Part shown: piece by piece, positions 40,450 to 52,382 of the stretch
Numbering within the stretch: position 1 is the first letter of the stretch
Layout: every line of letters begins with the position of its first letter
Assembly: GCA_029207755.1 (NCBI GenBank)
Contig: JARCOQ010000025.1
Span: 2,782,820 to 2,846,819 of the forward strand
Reading direction: 5' to 3'
Source: Chamaea fasciata
Taxonomy: Eukaryota; Chordata; Aves; Passeriformes; Sylviidae
DNA: 64,000 nt
Program-made: the position numbers and the translations under genes
The notes under the pieces: generated by a model
Seen by the model: the letters and a program-made list of their open reading frames with translations, nothing else
Databases searched by the model: none
Told to the model about the DNA's origin: nothing

Positions 40450-40969
40450 CCGGGTAGCGCGTGGCACCGGCTCCGGGTGGCTGTCACCTCCGCCTCCGAA
40501 CCCGGCGTTTAAACGAGCCAAACCCTCCGGATTCCTCTGGGGTTTTTATTTCCCCCCCTCCTGCCCGTTCCCCTGGCAGCTTTTCCTGCGCTTCCCTGGG
40601 ATGCTGCGCTCCGGAGCCCTGCGGCACGTCCCGCGTGGGAAAGCAGCGCCGTGGGAAGGCTTGGGCCGGCTCGCCGTGCCCCGGCGTCCCCCACCCTCGG
40701 CGGGCCGCCGTCCCCTTTGTCCGGGGGAACAAGGGCCGGTCTGTGCCGGGCGGGTCCCCCCCGTCCCCGCGCTCGCGTGCCGGCCCCGCACAGAGCTGCC
40801 CTTGTTCGCCCCGCGCCCGAGCCGGCCTCGGGCACGGGGGGTTCGACCTGCCCCCGGCTCCTGGCACCCGCCGGCCTTTTCTTCCTGCCCTTCCCTCCTC
40901 GCTTTCTCTTTCCCTTTCTGGCTGCTGGGCTCGCTCTGGGTTCTGCCGTCGCTGGGAAGTGGCTCCGGG
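40450..40969 (+). promoter_or_regulatory. CpG-rich block with splice donor; candidate proximal TFEB first exon
   Basis: GC- and CpG-rich stretch (for example 'gccccgcgcccgagccggcc' near 40810) ending in CCGGG followed by GTGAGT at 40970. The next acceptor-like site in sense is CTGCCAG at 41380-41386, giving a short leader exon that runs into the TFEB start codon at 41437. This is a plausible proximal promoter and non-coding exon, inferred only from composition and splice signals. Confidence 0.4.
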
Positions 40970-41436
40970 GTGAGTGCTCAGGCTGCTCCATCGGGGTTCC
41001 CTCCCTGCCAGACCCCGATTTCCTCCCTCTCCTTGTCGGTCCCGGCTCTGGGCGCCCTTCCCCATCCTCATCCTCGGCAGTTCCCCTTCTCTGGAGCTTC
41101 CTGGGGGGTGCTTTTGACTTTCTCACTGTTGTTTTCTGTAAGGAGGCAGCTGTGGGGGGGGTCTCACAGCCAGGCTGGGTGGTGGCACCGTGTCCTCCTG
41201 CTCTGTGACAGGAGGGCAGAGGCATCCAGCCAGCCCTGGGCTGATCCTCCTGGATTAGCCACGAGCCTGGGATGGAGCAGGGCTGGCTCCTGAGGTTCCT
41301 CATCCTGATCCTCCCGGATTAGCGGGTGCTCTGGGGATGTGTGTGCCTCAGTTTCCCCGCTGTGACGCGCCGTGTCCTCCTGCCAGGCTGACCTGCGTGC
41401 CAGGCGGGCCGGTGGCCCCCAGCCCCGTGTGTCACC

Positions 41437-44400
41437 ATGGCGTCCCGCATCGGGCTGCGGATGGAGCTGATGAAGCAGCAGGCGCAGCAGGAAGCGGAGC
41501 GGGAGCGGGTGCAGCAGCAGATGATGATGAGCTACATGCAGCAGCAGCGCATGCCCGTGGCCTCCAGCCCCGCCATCAACACCCCCGTCCACTTCCAGTC
41601 CCCACCGCCCGTGCCCGGAGAGGTCCTCAAGGTACCCTGGTGTCCCCACCCCTTACCCGGCTCTGGGATGACCCACTGGGGTCCCTGATGGGTTTTGTCC
41701 CCACGGGTCCAGTCCTACTGTGATGTCCCCACCCCTTACCTGGCTCTGGGACAACCCACTGGGGTCCCTGATGGGTTTTGTCCCTGCAGGTCCAGTCCTA
41801 CTGTGATGTCCCCACCCCTTACCCGGCTCTGGGATGACCCACTGGGGTCCCTGATGGGTTTTGTCCCCACGGGTCCAGTCCTACCGTGGTGTCCCCTCCT
41901 CTTACCCAGCTCTGGGACGACCCACGGGGGTCCCTGATGGGTTTTGTCCCCGCAGGTCCAGTCCTACCTGGAGAACCCCACCACCTACCACCTGCAGAAG
42001 TCCCGGGACAAGAAGGTCCAGGCGTATCTGTCGGAAACCTACGGGAACAAGTTCGCTGCCCACGTCAGCCCCGCCAGCCACTCTCCCAAGCCGCCCCCGG
42101 CCGCGTCCCCCGGCGTGCGGCCCGGCCACGTCCTGTCCTCCTCGGCGGGCAACAGCGCTCCCAACAGCCCCATGGCCATGCTCAACATCGGCTCCAACCC
42201 CGAGCGGGAGGTGAGGAGTGTCACCGGGCCGCTGGGGACACGCCGGGGTGCTGGCAAGGGCAGAGGAGCCCACGGGAGCTTGTCCTTTTCCCTTGCAGTT
42301 CGATGAGGTCATCGATGACATCATGCGCCTGGATGACGTTTTGGGCTACATGAACCCCGAAGTCCACATGCCCAACACGGTGAGGGAGGGGTGACAGCGA
42401 GGGGGTCACACAGCCCTGTCCTTGCAGGTACAGAGGTGGCACCGAGGGCACCTTCTGCCACATCCCTGCAGCGGTGCCTTGGTGGCAGCCCGAGCCAGCC
42501 TTGTCCCCAGAGACAGCAACACCCACGAGGATCAGTTCTCCAGCTTTTTCCCCCCTTGAGGACAGCTGGGAAGCCTTTTAAAAAGCTGGGAGAGAGGCGT
42601 GGGAAGGGAGTGAGGGTGGGGAGATGGGAGAGCCAGGAGAGGTTTCCCTGCCTGGAGCTCCCCCAGGGCAGCACCGTGTCCCAGCTCAGATCCATGTGGC
42701 AGCTGGTTGCCTCCCAGTGGGATCCATCCTGCCCAGCCCTTCTCAGATGTGATTCCTCTGCCCTATTTTAATGTTGGCCACGGGAGGGGATCAGCTGTGC
42801 CTTTTGAAGTCCTGTTTGCTTTCCTGCTCTGCTGAAAGCTGCTTGAAGGACCTGGGAAGACAATTCCACCTGGCCAGGCTGTGCACTCCCATCCCAGCTG
42901 GGCGCGATCCCGGTCCCCATGGAGCTAACCCAGGTGTCCCTCTGCTTTCCAGCTGCCCATGTCCAGCAGTCACATGAATGTCTACAGCGGGGACCCGCAG
43001 GTGACGGCGTCACTCGTCGGTGTCACCAGCAGCTCCTGCCCCGCCGACCTCACCCAGAAGAGAGAACTCACAGGTAGGTCGTGGTCCCAGAGGGAGTGAC
43101 GGAAATGGGGCTGCGCTGTCCCCATGGGGGCACAGAGGCTCCAATGCCAGCCCGGGGTGCTGGTGGGGTGAGGAGCAGCCTTGTCCCCTCTGGGTGACAC
43201 CCTGGGTCTCTTGCAGATGCCGAGAGCCGAGCCCTGGCCAAAGAGCGCCAGAAGAAAGACAATCACAACCTGAGTGAGTTCGGCCCTGCCTTTCCTCTCC
43301 TGACCCCACAGCCTCTCCCCATCACTGCTCATCCTCATTCCCACTTTCTCTCAGCTGGGTCCCCCTTCCCATCCCAGCTGACCCTCAGGAAAGACCCCCT
43401 GAGCCCCTCCTTCCTGGCTGTGCAGAATGGGGTGCAGGAGACACCCCAGTGTCCTCCCTGGGGGGACATCAGGCCAGGGATGGAGCAGGGTTGGCTCCTG
43501 AGGTTCCTCATCCTGAGCTCCCTGATTCCAGAGGGTCTGGCTGGGGAGCCACAGAGGGATGTGGGACATGAGGGACATGTGGGACATGTAGGAGGGACAC
43601 GGAGCCTTCCCTGCTCTTGCTGCCTCCTCACTTCCATCCCTCTCCTCACCCGCAGTCGAGAGGCGGCGAAGGTTCAACATCAACGACCGCATCAAGGAGC
43701 TGGGAATGCTGATCCCCAAAGCCAACGACCTGTACGTATCCACGGCCCCTGCAGCACTGGGATCACTGGGATCACCGGGATCACCGGGGGCTCCTTGGTG
43801 GTTGGAGGAGGGGTGAGGGCACTGCTGGCACTCAGGTCCATCTCTTTTCCCACCCTGGGTGACAGGGACGTGCGCTGGAACAAAGGGACAATCCTGAAGG
43901 CGTCCGTGGACTACATCAAGAGGATGCAGAAGGACCTGCAGAGGTCCCGGGACCTGGAGAATCACTCGCGGCGCCTGGAGATGACCAACAAGCAGCTGCT
44001 GCTCCGCATCCAGGTGAGCTTCCCTGGGCTCTGCCCTGTCCCTGCTGCACCCCAGCCCCTCCAGCCCCTCACTCCTGCCCCGCCGAGGGCATGGCCAGGG
44101 CATCTCCTGCTTCTTTTTGGCACCAGGAGCAAAGTCTTGTGACAAACCTGATGTCAGAGGCTCACTGCAGCGTGCTGAGGATCACCACAGACCCTGCAGG
44201 GCCTCCTTCCCTGGCAGCTTCTCAGTCCCTGCCACCTCCAGGAATGTCCCTGTGCGGTGTCCCCGAGTGCCACACGCCCACCAAAGCCCCTCTGTGTCCC
44301 CTTGGCAGGAGCTGGAGATGCAGGCACGTGTCCACGGGCTGCCCACCTCCTCGCCCTCGGGCGTCAACGTGGCCGAGCTGGCTCAGCAGGTGGTGAAGCA

Positions 44401-44749
44401 AGAGGCCAGCGGGGACGAGGGGACCCTGGAGCCACTGCTGCCATCCCTGGACCCCGAATCGCAGCCGCAGCCGGCGCTGCCCGCGCCGCCCCAGTCTCCC
44501 TATCACCAGCTGGACTTCACCCACAGCCTGAGCTTCGATGACGGCTCCCAGGGCTTCCCGGACAGCCTGGAGCCCGGCCACAGCTCCTCCTTCCCATCCC
44601 TATCCAAGAAGGAGCTGGACTTGATGCTGATGCAGGACACGATGCTGCCGCTGGCCTCTGACCCCCTGTTCTCGGCCATGTCCCCCGAGGCCTCCAAGGC
44701 CAGCAGTCGCCGGAGCAGCTTCAGCATGGAGGACACGGACATGCTGTGA
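41437..44749 (+). CDS. TFEB: TFEB, bHLH-leucine zipper regulator of lysosome biogenesis
   Basis: Nuclear transcription factor of the MiT/TFE family that binds CLEAR/E-box sites of lysosomal and autophagy genes and is held in the cytoplasm by mTORC1 phosphorylation. Coding exons: 41437-41631, 41956-42210, 42299-42379, 42953-43073, 43217-43273, 43656-43731, 43866-44013, 44309-44749, all GT-AG and in phase. Product 457 residues (human 476). Visible parts: N-terminal [15 protein letters not shown] (Rag-binding region), [30 protein letters not shown] with the regulatory Ser of human S142, acidic [19 protein letters not shown] (activation helix), [14 protein letters not shown] (14-3-3 region of human S211), the bHLH at about 221-275 with [19 protein letters not shown], a zipper to about 320, and C-terminal [15 protein letters not shown]. 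The polyglutamine run of human TFEB is nearly absent. The first intron is an 83-bp tandem repeat. Confidence 0.96.
41632..41955 (+). repeat. 83-bp tandem repeat making up the first coding intron of TFEB
   Basis: Four units with an exact 83-bp period. 'gtccagtcctac' occurs at 41707, 41790, 41873 and finally 41956, where it is the true start of the next exon. Each unit ends 'gatgggttttgtcccc' plus a splice-site-like segment: CACGG, TGCAG, CACGG and then the real CGCAG. The decoy at 41790 therefore has an intact AG acceptor. Confidence 0.95.
42490..42650 (-). repeat. Unclassified repeat, inverted relative of 39265-39425
   Basis: Reads 'cttgaggacagctgggaagc' and 'cttttaaaaagctgggagag'. The reverse complement matches 39265-39425 ('agctttttaaaacgcttccc', then 'agctgtcctcaaggagggga') over about 150 bp. 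It lies in TFEB intron 3. No known family is recognised. Confidence 0.7.
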
Positions 44750-46540
44750 CCGGGGAGCTGCTGGGGCAGCGCCAGCTTGGGCTGGGCCAGTCCCAGGACA
44801 CTCCTGGCAGGAGGAGGAGCCCGTCCTGCCCCGTGCACTCGAATCTCCCCAGGAGTACCTTTGTCTATGCAACGGGGGGCTCGGGCCGGCTGCCGCCGCG
44901 TCTTTCCGCAGCTTCTTTCTGCCAGGAGCGGGAATGGACCTTCCTGGCTTTGCCCTGACTGCAGATTCCACAGCCTGGCAGCGAGATCCGGGCTGCTTTT
45001 GCCTTTCAGCAGAGCCCTGCCGGCCTCTCGCCCTTCCCCCGGGGCGGTTCCTCGGAGCCTCGAGCCCCCGGGAGCGCTTTGTGTCCGCTTCGGTGTCTCC
45101 TCGCCTTGCTCTGGGATCCTTCATCCCCACCCTCTGGAGTCTTCCCCAGCCCTTGGATGCTTCCCAGTCCATCCAGTCCCTCCTTTCCGGGAGCACCCGC
45201 TGTCTCTGGGGGTCACGGGAGGGTGACAAGGTGTTAATTAGTGCGTGTTCATTAACGGCACCGCCGGGGGTGTTGCCTGCAGGAATCCAGAACATCTGGA
45301 ACTGAGGGGTTCGAGGCTCCACCAACCCCCTGGGACACCCCCCCCCAACCTTATGGGGCAGCACCCACCACCCCAAAACCTCTGGGCAAGGCTGCCAGGT
45401 GACCCCGAGGTGTCCCCACAGTGTCTGCGCCCCGTGACACCGAGCCCCGGCTCTTTCCTGGGAGGATAAAAGGGTTTTTACACTCCTGTCTTTTCGGGGA
45501 TACTTGTGGAAAGTCCTGCCCCACGTGGGCCTGAAGGTGCGGGCTGTGAGCAGGGAGTGGTTTGTGCCAGCTGCCAAACCTGAGCTTGGACTCCGGGGGG
45601 GTTTTTGTTTCTCTTCCCAGTGTCACCAGTTTGTTGCCCAGCTCTGTGCTGGGGGAGCTGCTCTGGGCTCTGCCTCACGTCCCGACTTCCCAATCCAGCT
45701 GGGAGGGAGCTGGGAAGGGCAGGGGGACACTGGTCACAGGGAAAATCCTCCAGGGATTCATACAGGGAGAGGAGGAAGGGTGGAGAGAAGAGGAGAAGGG
45801 AGGAGAGGAGACCCTTTGGTGGTGACTCTGGTCACTCTGTCCCCCCTGGGGTGTCACAGATGTCCTGGAGGGGACAGAGATGGCCCTTGGGGGGCTGGAT
45901 TTGGGATTGGAGGTGGGGGACAGCCCTGGAGAGGGGACGTGAGGGTGTGGGGAAGTGTGGAAGGAGGAGAGGGAGGAAGAGGGAGGAGGAGTTGGGGCAG
46001 GAAGGGACCTGAGGGGACACTGGGTGACCAGAGAGGGGCTCCAGGTGCGCTCACCTGGGGAAGAGAAGGATGCAGGAGACCTCAGAGCCCCTCCCAGGGC
46101 CTAAAGGGGCTCTGAGCTGCAGGTCTGGGGGTGTTCACAGGAGGCCTTGGCACCCTTTGTGTGCTGCCGTCAGTGCCTGGAAAGAGAATTGTCCCCACCA
46201 GGGTCACCCCTGGCCCTGCTGGGGACCTGTGGGCGTGGGAGAGTCGCAGATCTGTGCCCTCCTGAGGGGCTGGGTGGGTGCTCCAGGGCAGGAGCACAAA
46301 TTCCTGCAAGAAATTGGGATTATTGTGGCTTTAGGGTGCCCTTGAGCAAGGCCTGGCCACTGCTCAGCACGAGATGTCTCCCCTGGCTGTGAGTAAACAG
46401 TTGTGGATTATAATTACTTTTTTTTTTTTAATCTTTTTGGGAGTTTTGTTTGTTTTTCTTTTTTTTTTTTTTTAATGCACTGTGCTCTGATTAAAAAATT
46501 TTACTACTGTTTTATAAATAAATGTATAAAAGAATGAACT
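44750..46540 (+). other. TFEB: TFEB 3' untranslated region
   Basis: From the stop codon to the first clear AATAAA (46517-46522). No other gene is seen; purine-rich GGGAGGA runs near 45760-46010 and T-rich stretches near 46420-46470. The length of about 1.8 kb is inferred. Confidence 0.6.
46517..46522 (+). terminator. TFEB: Poly(A) signal, TFEB
   Basis: Canonical AATAAA in an AT-rich context, followed by further A-rich sequence. It is the first convincing signal after the TFEB stop codon. Confidence 0.65.
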
Positions 46541-47079
46541 GGAATGGAAGAAGAAATCATTAAAAATATATTTATTTACAACATCCCCGGAGCGTGGCAG
46601 CTGCTTCTTTGTCCTGGAGGTTGGGTCAGCACCACCTCAGGGTTCTGCAAAACCCTTCTGGGTGCTGGGACTCCGGGTCCAGGCAGGTTTTAGGGACTCT
46701 CCTGCCTAGTGCAAGGGGGGGGGAAAAAAAAAATCAACTTTTAAAGTGTCCTGCTGAGCCTGTGCCTGGCAAAACTTATCCCAAGCCACGTGTGCAGCCC
46801 CTCAGCCACGTGCCAGCTTCCCGCTCCCCTCGGTGCTGGTGTTAAACACACACAGGAGGGGGAAAAAAAGCAAGAAAATCCACCTTAAATTAGACTTCCC
46901 AGGCTGGAAAATCACAGGGGCTTATCTGGGAAACTTTATTAAAAGGAGAAGGAGGGGAAAAAAGAGCGAGAAGAGGCTGAAGGTGGTGGTGAGGGAGGGG
47001 AGAAGGAGCCAGCGGTTCCAGACACTTTAGAGAGAGAAGAGGAAAAAAAAAAAAAAAAAAAAAAGAAAGAAATCCCTGA

Positions 47080-47620
47080 TTTGATTTATCAGGGGAGCGT
47101 GAACACTAAATAGAGAACAACGCCTGAAGTGTGAATTATTTCCTATATTAACACAGAGAAAAACTGATAGCCTTTTCATGTCAGGAGAATAGCACGAGGG
47201 GAGGGAGGGGAGCCAATGACATTGTTCCAGCCCGGGCTTTGCTCACTCTTTATCAGCCTTGAGATCAAAATTTATTCCCAGGATGAGGCCCGCGGCCCGG
47301 CTGAGGCCCTAGAGATTTTTAAGGGCCTAATTAAGAAAACAGGATGAAAATGGCGAAATAAGAGGGCAATTTACTTCTTGCAGAATAGGGAGATCAAATC
47401 AACTTATGAGCAATTAATGTGCACAAGGAGAGAATAAAGGGATGCCGGGATATGGAAGAGGGGCCTCATTTTAATGACATGCTCTGGTGTTGGCATAGAG
47501 GATTACTCTGAAGGTCAGATGGAGATTGAAACGACCTTGCAGATTCTTAACCCTCCTTCCAATTAACAGAACCAACTCAGAAATGCAAAAGACCCTGGCT
47601 CGGAGCGCTGTCATCCCTTT
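47080..47620. promoter_or_regulatory. Candidate conserved non-coding element 1
   Basis: A balanced-composition island in GC-rich, repeat-laden DNA, free of simple repeats. It has many short factor-site-like words: TTTATCAGCCTTGAGATCAA near 47250, CCTAATTAAG near 47327, AGCAATTAATGTGC near 47408 and CATTTTAATGACATGC near 47467. No coding. The position between TFEB and the expected MDFI/FOXP4 side fits a distal enhancer. Conservation cannot be tested here. Confidence 0.4.
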
Positions 47621-48384
47621 ATGTGCTGCGGGGAGGAGAGAGAGGAGGGTGGCGGGGAGAAAATAAAATTATAAAGGGGAGAGAGAGAGAGAGGGAGGAC
47701 GAAAGGGGCTTTCCTCGGCTTCCACAGCGGCCGTGGAGACGGCAGAGGAGGCTCTTAATTACAGCCTGTGAGCCACCCACGGAAAAATCGGTGGCGGGGC
47801 TGCGAGTGGGGGAGAAAAGGGAGGGAGCGCTGGCTGGGGCTGGGGGATGAGTTGGTGCCGGGCTCTGGGACGGACTGGGATGGACTGGGATGGACTGGGA
47901 CGGCCGGACAGAGCCGCGGGATGGGGACAGCACCGGAGCCACCGCAGCGGGAGGGTCGTGGCCGCTGTCCCACCGCCCGTCGCATGGGCTTTTCCCGATT
48001 CCGGGAGATTTTGTTCCCGTGGGAAGGAGGAATGCCGGGGACACCGGGAGCGGCCGGAGGGGACCCCGGGGCCGGGCGGGTCGGGACGGCAGCGGCGAGG
48101 CTGCAGCGGGGCTGAGCAGCCACAAGAGAGAGCCCGAAGGTTGCGGAGGAGCCGGCATGGGCTGCCAGGGAGGGATGCGCGGACCGAGCCCCGCCGGCGG
48201 CTCCCGGCGCTCGGGAACGGGAAAACGGGCAGCTCCCCTGGGCTCTGGGGTGCTCCGGGTCCAGGACACGCCGATTTGGGCTCTCAGCCCCCCTGATCCA
48301 GCGAGGCACGGCCCCGCTCAGGTGAGGCCCCACCTGCGGAGCCGCCTCCGGCGCCGGGGTCCGGCGGCAGCACCTGGAGGTGCT

Positions 48385-48780
48385 GGAGCAGATCCAGGAG
48401 GTTCCCGGGGCTGGAGCCCCTCTGGAGCCGGGCTGGGAGAGCTGGGGGAGCTCACCTGGAGAGGAGAAGGCTCCGGGGAGAGCTCAGAGCCTGAAGGGGC
48501 TCCAGGAGAGCTGGAGAGGGGCTGGGGACAAGGCCTGGAGGGACGGGACACAGGGAATGGCTTCCCACTGCCAGAGGGCAGGGCTGGATGGGATTTTGGG
48601 AAGGAATTCCCGGTGAGGGTGGGCAGGCCCTGCGATGGAATTCCCAGAGGAGCTGTGGCTGCCCCTGGATCCCTGGGAGTGTCCAAGGCCAGGCTGGAGC
48701 AGCCTGGGATGGTGGGAGGTGTCCCTGGATGAGTTTTATGGTCACTTCCAACCCAAACCATTTCAGGATTCTGTGTGGCG
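48385..48780 (+). mobile_element. CR1 LINE 3' fragment (+)
   Basis: Colinear with the CR1 3' end: 'gagaggagaaggctccgggg', 'cagagcctgaaggggctcca', 'ggaattcccagaggagctgt', 'ccaaggccaggctggagcag' and the tail 'ttccaacccaaaccatttca' with 'ggattctgtg'. It is one of the most complete CR1 copies in the window. Confidence 0.9.
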
Positions 48781-50354
48781 ACTGCACCATGCAAACCCCA
48801 GCTCTGCCCGGCAGCTGGTGCTGGAATTCGCTGGGAATTTGCCCAGGGGTTGCTCTGGGGCTGACTCCCTCCCTCCCCTGGCAGGAGCAGGGGATGGGAT
48901 GCTCCAGGACGCTGCCACATCCCCACATGACAGGTGGAAGGTCTGGGTTTAGTTCTGTTCTTCCATGCTCAGACCGGACTCGTCCGAAAACAGAAATCCA
49001 CGGAAAGAGAGCTGGGACTTGCCAGCCTTTGGATGTGTCTCCAGCCCCCTCACAAGAGCTTGTGGCAAGCTGTTCCTCCAGCACCCTCACAAATCTTCAT
49101 TCCCAGTTGTTTCTCAAATCCCGGAGAATTTTCTGCAGAAACTTTTCTTGGGGAAAAAAAAAAAAAAATCTTTAATACAACAGAGGATGGGCTTGATCCT
49201 GAAGGAAGAAGGAATGAGCACGAGCCAGGGCGGCCCTCAGCACCTCTGGAGACGTGTGGCCAAGCCCTGGATGTCTGAGCAGGAGAGCACAGGAGAGGGA
49301 CATTCAGGGCGCTTCACCCCAAATCTTGGACTCTCGGAACCCATCCCCGTGGCACCCCTGGCACAGGCCGGCCCAGCCCTGAGATCTGGAGCCTTTCCCT
49401 GCCTCGGTGCTGGGCTCTGGCCGAGTTTTCCCTCTCCCACCGTCTCCCTCCGTTTCCTTTCTGGCTCCCTCCGAGCCCTTTCCTGCGATTTGAGCTGCCC
49501 CTGCTGCTCCTTCCCCACCTGAACCCCGCACCCCGGGCCCTGGGGTTGTCGTGGCAACGGCTGGGATGAGGTCAGGAGGACGGGATGGCTTTTTCAGGTG
49601 GGGGAACAGCCACACAGCTGCCTTGGCTCCCAGAAACCGGAGCAGCTCCTCGCGAGGAAATCTCCGCAATAAAGACTGGAAAACCTCTGATGCCTGTCCA
49701 GGAATTTATTCCAAAGAGAAGGGGCTCGGTGTGTCCCTGGGTGAGGGAGGGTCTCTCGCTGGCTGTGTTGGGCCTGCTGCTTTTCCATCAGCAGCTTTTT
49801 AAGGCTGCCGAGGAAACCTTTGGGGTTTTTTGGGGAGCCCTGGCTCCTGGGGGAGGATTTCTGGAAGTGGCTGTGTGCTGTAAGCCAAAGAGCTGCGGGG
49901 TGAAGGATGGTGGAGCTGGGGAGAGGGCGACGGATGTGCTGGGAAAAAGCCCTGGGAGAGGGAGCTGAGGTGCAGCTGGAAGGTTCCTGCCTCAGTTTCC
50001 CCAGCACCCAGGTGAGGACGCCGAGGGTGACACAGGGAAGTGACCTGGCCCTTTCCATGGGGTGCAAACTCCTCCGTGAGCAAAACCCCAGCTGGTGGCC
50101 GGCTCTGTGTGTGTCACACCCGGCTGGGACCCTTCCGAGGTGCTCAGTCCTGCCTCCCCTGCGGATCTGCAGGAATCTGCGCCCCCAAATCTCCAAATGG
50201 CCCCGCTCCACCAGGCCTGGCAGGGCTGGGATCTCTGCCGGGGCAGCTCGGGCCCCACAGACTCCCAGCCCAGCTGGATTTTCCGTGCTCTGCCGCTGGA
50301 TTTACAGCCCTGGGTGCTGGAACAGCTCCTGGCTGGATGTTGGAGCACAGAGCT
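48781..50354. other. Intergenic spacer, no gene seen
   Basis: No supported exon. A poly-A run lies at 49154-49168. Two degraded 'aataaa' words occur (for example near 49668) without a gene upstream. Confidence 0.5.
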
Positions 50355-50480
50355 CCAGACCAGAATCAGAATCAGAATCAGAATCAGAATCAGAATCAGA
50401 ATCAGAATCAATAGGTTGGAAGAGATCTCTGAGATCATCAACCCAGCCCTAACCTGCCACCAGGAGAGGGGACAGGGGGC
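50355..50480 (-). mobile_element. CR1 tail (-) with expanded (AGAATC)n terminal repeat
   Basis: 'taggttggaagagatctctg', then 'agatcatcaacccagcc', is the reverse complement of a CR1 3' end. It abuts about eight copies of the 6-bp unit AGAATC at about 50360-50409, an expanded version of the short ATTCTG-type repeat that terminates CR1 elements. Confidence 0.85.
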
Positions 50481-50979
50481 AGCTGGCACGGCCAGAGCAG
50501 CAGCACAGCCCAGGGCACAGCGGGGCAGGGGCTCAGGGGGTGCTGGGACCCCGAGGAGAGCCAGACTGAGGGGAGCAGTGCCTCCATTGTCCCGGTGTTT
50601 GCAAAAATCCCGTCGGGAATTCACTTCTCTGGCGCTGGATGTGCCGCAGGGACACCCCAAAGAGGTTTTTATGGACATGCAGAGACCCCTTCTCCCAGCA
50701 GAATGAACCCCAAATCCTGGAAATCTGCTCCCTCTGCCTGGGAGAGCCTGAATCCCAATGCTGGGATTTTCCTCCCAGCTGGGAATGTGGGACTCCTCAC
50801 CCTGAGCCCCTGCAGGGCCCTGCTGTGTCCATCTCCCGTGCCACCGTGGAGTTCTTTTTCCCCTCTTCCCCCCAACGCTCCGGAGCTGGTTTAATCAGCT
50901 CAGAGTTTTCATTTCATGCCTTCCTCTCTCTCCTTTTTTTTTTTGAGGGGGCAGTGAAATTTATACAATATTTAAGCAG

Positions 50980-51190
50980 CACAGTGGAGTCCTGGAAGAT
51001 ATTATTAATGTAAAAGGGACAGGCTGGAAATGCACTTGAACCTGGTTACAATTAGAGGGTGATTTTTCTAAAGGTCAATGAATTCAGATAATATCCACAG
51101 GGGGGAAAAGAAATTTAATACCTTTTTAGTGAATTAATTAATTATAATATTATATCAGCTTGGGGTTCTTTTCCAGAATGATTAAGGGAA
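50980..51190. promoter_or_regulatory. Candidate conserved non-coding element 2
   Basis: AT-rich, repeat-free island with 'gatattattaatgtaaaagg' (50998), 'ttacaattagagggtgattt' (51047) and 'gaattaattaattataatat' (51131). Homeodomain-type TAATTA cores are frequent. No coding frame. Confidence 0.35.
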
Positions 51191-51439
51191 CGATCTGTCT
51201 TCGGAGAGGCTGGGGGAAGTCAGCGAGCGGAGGAGAGACTGACAGAGGGAAAGGGAGAGAGGGGGAGACTTTAATGGGAGAATAATGGAGCCTTTTCTTC
51301 CCTCCAAAAACTCCCTGCATTTCCAGGCCACAGGATCCCTGCCTGCCAGGTGCAGGCCCTTCCCTCCCAGCCTCCTTCTGCAGGGATTATTCCGAGTCTG
51401 CACCTTTCCAGAGCACCTCTGGATGCTCTGGCACCTCCA

Positions 51440-51665
51440 AGGCTGGACGTCACAAAAGAAGGGGACAAGGAGTCCAGGGAGCACAGAGGACGCCCAGGAG
51501 GGGCTGGGATTTTTTTCCCTGATGTTCCCTTCTCTCCCTCCCCTGCCTTGCGTGGAGCAGCTCATCCTAAACAGCCAAACCCATCACACCTGGAGCCAAA
51601 CCTGCCAAAGCCACCGCTCTGGAGTCACACAGGAAGAGGAGTCCAGGGAGCACAGAGGTGCCAAC
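51440..51665 (-). repeat. Repeat family D, single inverted unit
   Basis: Contains 'gcagctcatcctaaacagcc', 'aaacccatcacacctggagc' and 'agtccagggagcacagagg' twice. It is the reverse complement of the tandem units at 53480-54125. Confidence 0.85.
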
Positions 51666-51884
51666 CTCTGTGGCAGCTCCATCCCTGGTGCCACCAGCGC
51701 CGTGCCCGGGGCTGGCAGAGGGGGTTGTGGCCAGCTGGGAGGACACAGAGTCCCCAAGAGCCACCAAAAATCCTGGCCTTGGCTTTGCTCCAGCCTGAGG
51801 AGCCCCGAGGCCTCAGCCCTCAGCGGTGTTGGTTTATCTGCAGCCCAAGCCCAGGCTGGAATTTACACTCTCTGCTAATCCAGC

Positions 51885-52110
51885 CGGCCCCAGAAATTAA
51901 TTACGGCCTTGTACATTAAAAATTAACATAACCTTTCTGGATATATGTTCTTATGGCGCAGGAGCGGGCCTGAGTCCCTGGGCTGCCTGTAATTGGAGCT
52001 GCTTTGCTTCTAATTCTTCCCCCCCTCCCCGCCCTGTTTTTCAGAGATGTGGACATTTGAACTCGTTAATCACCAGGCCTGGTAGCTGGTAAAGTTTAAG
52101 GGGTTTGTAA
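51885..52110. promoter_or_regulatory. Candidate conserved non-coding element 3
   Basis: Includes 'agaaattaattacggccttg', 'cattaaaaattaacataacc' and 'ctgcctgtaattggagctgc'. Repeat-free with several TAAT cores. No coding. Confidence 0.35.
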
Positions 52111-52349
52111 TTGCCTCTGCTGCTGGCAGAGTTTGCGGGGAAGGGGGAGATCGGGGGGGTCTCCTCTCGCCTTCCTTGGAGGGGTTTAAAGCAGCACTGA
52201 AGGGCTGGGGTGGGCTGGGATGGGCTGGGCCCCCCCAAAACTCACCAGGGAGGTTCTCAGGGCTTGGCTGGAGGAGGGATGGGCTGGGAAAGGCTTTTGC
52301 AGAAGTTGTTCTGCTGTTCCAGGAGCTGCTTTTACGCTAAAATAAAAAC

Positions 52350-52382
52350 AATTCCTTTTTTTTTTTTTTTTTTTTTTTTTTT
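52350..52382. repeat. Poly-T tract
   Basis: Near-pure run of about 32 T, probably a retroelement tail or slippage product. Confidence 0.9.
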
